DNA from: Nitrosotalea sp.
GTDB lineage: Archaea; Halobacteriota; Syntropharchaeia; Alkanophagales; Methanospirareceae
NCBI GenBank assembly: GCA_020725315.1
Contig: DYFG01000091.1
Location: 1 to 6,487, forward strand
DNA: 6,487 nucleotides
Direction: 5' to 3'
The notes under the pieces were generated by a model that had not been told where the DNA came from, ran no database searches, and saw nothing but the letters and a program-made list of their open reading frames with translations. Below are positions 5,525-6,487 of the stretch, piece after piece (position 1 is the first letter of the stretch; every line of letters starts with the position of its first letter). A program made the position numbers and the translations under genes.

Positions 5525-5806
5525 TTACTCTTTCATATTTGATTTAAAATAAAGTTTCAAAAGTAACCCATGCTGTATGCTGTAAAGCAGCGACAAGATA
5601 TATGCTACCACGGAGCAGGCAAGGAAGAGAATCGCCAGGAAGAGACCGGCGTAAAACCCTAAGCTCTCCACCTCTACTCCATGGCAATGCGTCCTTATCG
5701 ACTCCACCGCCTTCGGATCATACTGCTCGAGACTCAGCATGAGTCTCATTGTCTCCGCTGGACATTTAATAAAGCATTTCAGCGCACTGATGAACTTACT
5801 TCCCAT
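5525..5806 (-). CDS. Small single-pass membrane protein of unknown function
   Basis: A 93-residue protein with no family I recognise. The N-terminal half (1-48) is soluble-looking and has cysteines in C11-x3-C15 and a THCHG group (39-43). Residues about 49-77 form one long hydrophobic segment (LGFYAGLFLAILFLACSVVAYILSLLYS), followed by a short basic tail (KLYFKSNMKE), which suggests the tail is cytoplasmic. ATG 5806 is preceded on the minus strand by G-rich AAAGGGG and AAGGGA, a loose Shine-Dalgarno. Its TAA ends 1 nt before the ATG of the coiled-coil nuclease-like gene. This marks a two-gene operon and suggests the pair act together, perhaps with this protein anchoring the partner at the membrane (inference). 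Confidence 0.65.
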   Translation of the reverse strand: MGSKFISALKCFIKCPAETMRLMLSLEQYDPKAVESIRTHCHGVEVESLGFYAGLFLAILFLACSVVAYILSLLYSIQHGLLLKLYFKSNMKE

Positions 5807-5910
5807 TCCCTTGCATCCCCTTTATCCCTTTTAATTTTAATGGCACCATCTTCATTTCATCTTCTCTTCTTATTTCAAACAGTGTTGCATTATCTTACCT
5901 ATGACAAGTT

Positions 5911-5930
5911 ATAAATATTTCGATATTTAT
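5911..5930. promoter_or_regulatory. AT palindrome with TTCG centre over a TATA box
   Basis: ATAAATAT (5911-5918), TTCG, then ATATTTAT (5923-5930): a perfect 8-bp inverted repeat, with outer ACAA (5904-5907) and TTGT (5931-5934) adding imperfect symmetry. The left arm overlaps a TATA-like TTATAAATA that could drive the plus-strand gene at 6050. By symmetry it could also serve leftward transcription toward 5806. A regulator site is possible. Confidence 0.45.
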
Positions 5931-6040
5931 TTGTCTCTCGTGTCTCAAAATGTACAGGGAGGAAGAAGGCGGAAAGGTATCTAATATTTTAGTAAAGCTT
6001 TTCTTTTTAACGTTCTCATGAACAAAAAGTGATAGGGGAA

Positions 6041-6046
6041 GGTGAT
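6041..6046 (+). promoter_or_regulatory. Shine-Dalgarno for the 83-residue gene
   Basis: GGTGAT, 3 nt before ATG 6050, matches the GGTGAT end of the full archaeal signal, for which this spacing is normal. It selects ATG 6050 over the upstream GTG at 6029. Confidence 0.6.
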
Positions 6047-6049
6047 AAA

Positions 6050-6301
6050 ATGGCTGATGAAGAGCGAGAGGAAGCGCCAAAGGAGAAGACGATTATCGAA
6101 CTTGTAGCTTCTGTTCAGCGAGCAGGGAATGAAAGGGGAAAGCGAATTTATTTTGATAGTAAAAGCATAGAAGAGATAAGGGAAAAATGCGGCGATGACT
6201 TCTTTCTATTCACGGAGAGGACGTTACTTGCTTTTGTTGACCCTGTTGAGGAGAAGATCACTTTCACTTCGCTCAAGGGCATTCACAAGAAGTACCTTTA
6301 A
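6050..6301 (+). CDS. Small conserved-looking hypothetical protein
   Basis: An 83-residue soluble, highly charged protein that I do not recognise. The first 13 residues are acidic/basic and probably disordered (MADEEREEAPKEK). Next come a likely helix (TIIELVASVQRAG), KRIYFDSKSIEEIREKCG with a single Cys (C48), and a strand-rich end (FFLFTERTLLAFVDP, KITFTSL). The start at 6050 follows a good Shine-Dalgarno. The last 78 nt overlap, tail to tail, a small gene on the other strand. No membrane segment, metal site or DNA-binding motif is visible. Coding sense rests on the ribosome site, balanced composition and the promoter-like region upstream. Confidence 0.65.
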   Translation: MADEEREEAPKEKTIIELVASVQRAGNERGKRIYFDSKSIEEIREKCGDDFFLFTERTLLAFVDPVEEKITFTSLKGIHKKYL

Positions 6302-6394
6302 TTTCTCAGCCTGCTTCTGCGTTAGCTCCACATCTACCCTGCCAAACGTGATGATTACATTGCCGCCCACCAGTACCTGCACATCTATCTCCAT
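6224..6394 (-). CDS. 56-residue hypothetical protein overlapping the neighbour's 3' end
   Basis: Reading the minus strand from ATG 6394 to TAA at 6226-6224 gives MEIDVQVLVGGNVIITFGR, then VDVELTQKQAEKLKVLLVNALERSE, and a tail ending NRVNKSK. The pattern is two beta strands then an amphipathic helix, a compact fold with normal composition and no cysteine. A partial Shine-Dalgarno, GAGGG (6403-6407), sits 8 nt before the ATG, and TATA-like boxes lie further upstream. I do not recognise the family. It overlaps the plus-strand gene by 78 nt at the 3' ends. The 6302-6394 part, which lies outside the other gene, shows the clearest coding sense. At only 56 residues some doubt remains. Confidence 0.6.
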   Translation of the reverse strand: MEIDVQVLVGGNVIITFGRVDVELTQKQAEKLKVLLVNALERSESDLLLNRVNKSK

Positions 6395-6453
6395 GATACG
6401 TTCCCTCGCTTATTCTTATTTTTTATTATAATACCCATATTCCGCACTTTAAG

Positions 6454-6461
6454 TTTATAAA
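6454..6461. promoter_or_regulatory. Symmetric TATA box TTTATAAA
   Basis: A palindromic TATA box about 60 nt upstream of the minus-strand ATG at 6394. A leftward start near 6428 would give a leader of about 34 nt that includes the Shine-Dalgarno. It could equally direct rightward transcription starting about the window edge. A second AT box on the minus strand (TTATAATAAA, about 6422-6431) is closer to the ATG. Confidence 0.45.
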
Positions 6462-6487
6462 GATGTTGTTTTCTGAATTTCGTTCAG

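Larger units (their letters stand above)
5807..6049. other. AT-rich divergent intergenic region
   Basis: This region separates the leftward membrane-protein operon from the rightward gene at 6050. Besides the palindrome it holds a pyrimidine-rich stretch, a leftward TATA-like stretch (TTAAAATTAAA on minus near 5830-5840), and TAATATTTTAG near 5981-5991, which could be a second rightward promoter. A 23-codon frame (5950-6021, MYREEEGGKVSN...) sits in the possible leader but has no other support. Confidence 0.4.

Noticed and set aside
5023..5542. Long plus-strand frames antisense to the coiled-coil gene, rich in Ser and Leu.
   Set aside because: They mirror the repetitive Glu/Arg codons of the real gene on the minus strand, and their repeats are just its complement.
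5950..6021. A 23-codon frame in the possible leader of the gene at 6050, considered as an upstream regulatory peptide.
   Set aside because: No Shine-Dalgarno, no regulatory codon run and an uncertain transcription start; not enough to call it a gene.
5895..6080. A 61-codon minus-strand frame in the divergent intergenic region.
   Set aside because: No ribosome site, poor composition, and it spans the palindrome, promoter-like boxes and the start of the gene at 6050.
6195..6431. A 78-codon plus-strand frame at the right end.
   Set aside because: Low-complexity Ser/Leu/Arg/Thr product lying opposite the better-supported 56-residue minus-strand gene and out of frame with the 83-residue gene.

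Overview
The window looks archaeal. TATA-like AT boxes precede several genes at about archaeal spacing. The UbiD-family protein is of the short archaeal type, and a KaiC/RAD55-like ATPase remnant and a coiled-coil nuclease-like protein of a type common in archaea are present. Genes are a mix of Shine-Dalgarno-led and apparently leader-poor. A euryarchaeal, methanogen or ANME-like source would fit, but that is a guess from gene content. I see no rRNA, tRNA, CRISPR array, transposase or phage gene.

Region 1 (1-2318, minus strand) is core metabolism. A complete class I fumarase alpha subunit (fumarate to malate, 4Fe-4S enzyme) is followed 90 nt downstream by a complete UbiD-family decarboxylase. 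The latter is probably the anhydromevalonate phosphate decarboxylase of the archaeal mevalonate pathway. The fumarase beta subunit is not in the window.

Region 2 (2319-2966) holds the 3' remnant of a KaiC/RAD55-like ATPase (Walker B half only), with a perfect 9-bp inverted repeat beside the fumarase promoter region. A terminator-like hairpin and an AT-rich spacer follow.

Region 3 (2967-4809, plus strand) is the most unusual part. A membrane protein made of two tandem copies of a four-helix unit runs into a beta-rich domain and then a pair of CBS domains. The coding sense crosses four frame breaks, each of which a one-base change in a short homopolymer would repair. Repaired, the region is a single open frame of about 612 codons: 4TM + 4TM + beta domain + CBS pair. 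It could be one sensor-like membrane protein, two or three adjacent genes, a decaying locus, or a locus hit by homopolymer sequencing errors. A good Shine-Dalgarno before the CBS part supports a separate CBS gene.

Region 4 (4834-5806, minus strand) is a two-gene operon with 1-nt spacing: a small single-pass membrane protein and a protein with an N-terminal coiled coil and a C-terminal PD-(D/E)XK-like core.

Region 5 (5807-6487) has an AT-rich regulatory stretch with a palindrome over the TATA box and an 83-residue unknown gene on plus. A previously easy-to-miss 56-residue gene on minus overlaps the 3' end of that unknown gene by 78 nt. A symmetric TATA box lies near the right edge.
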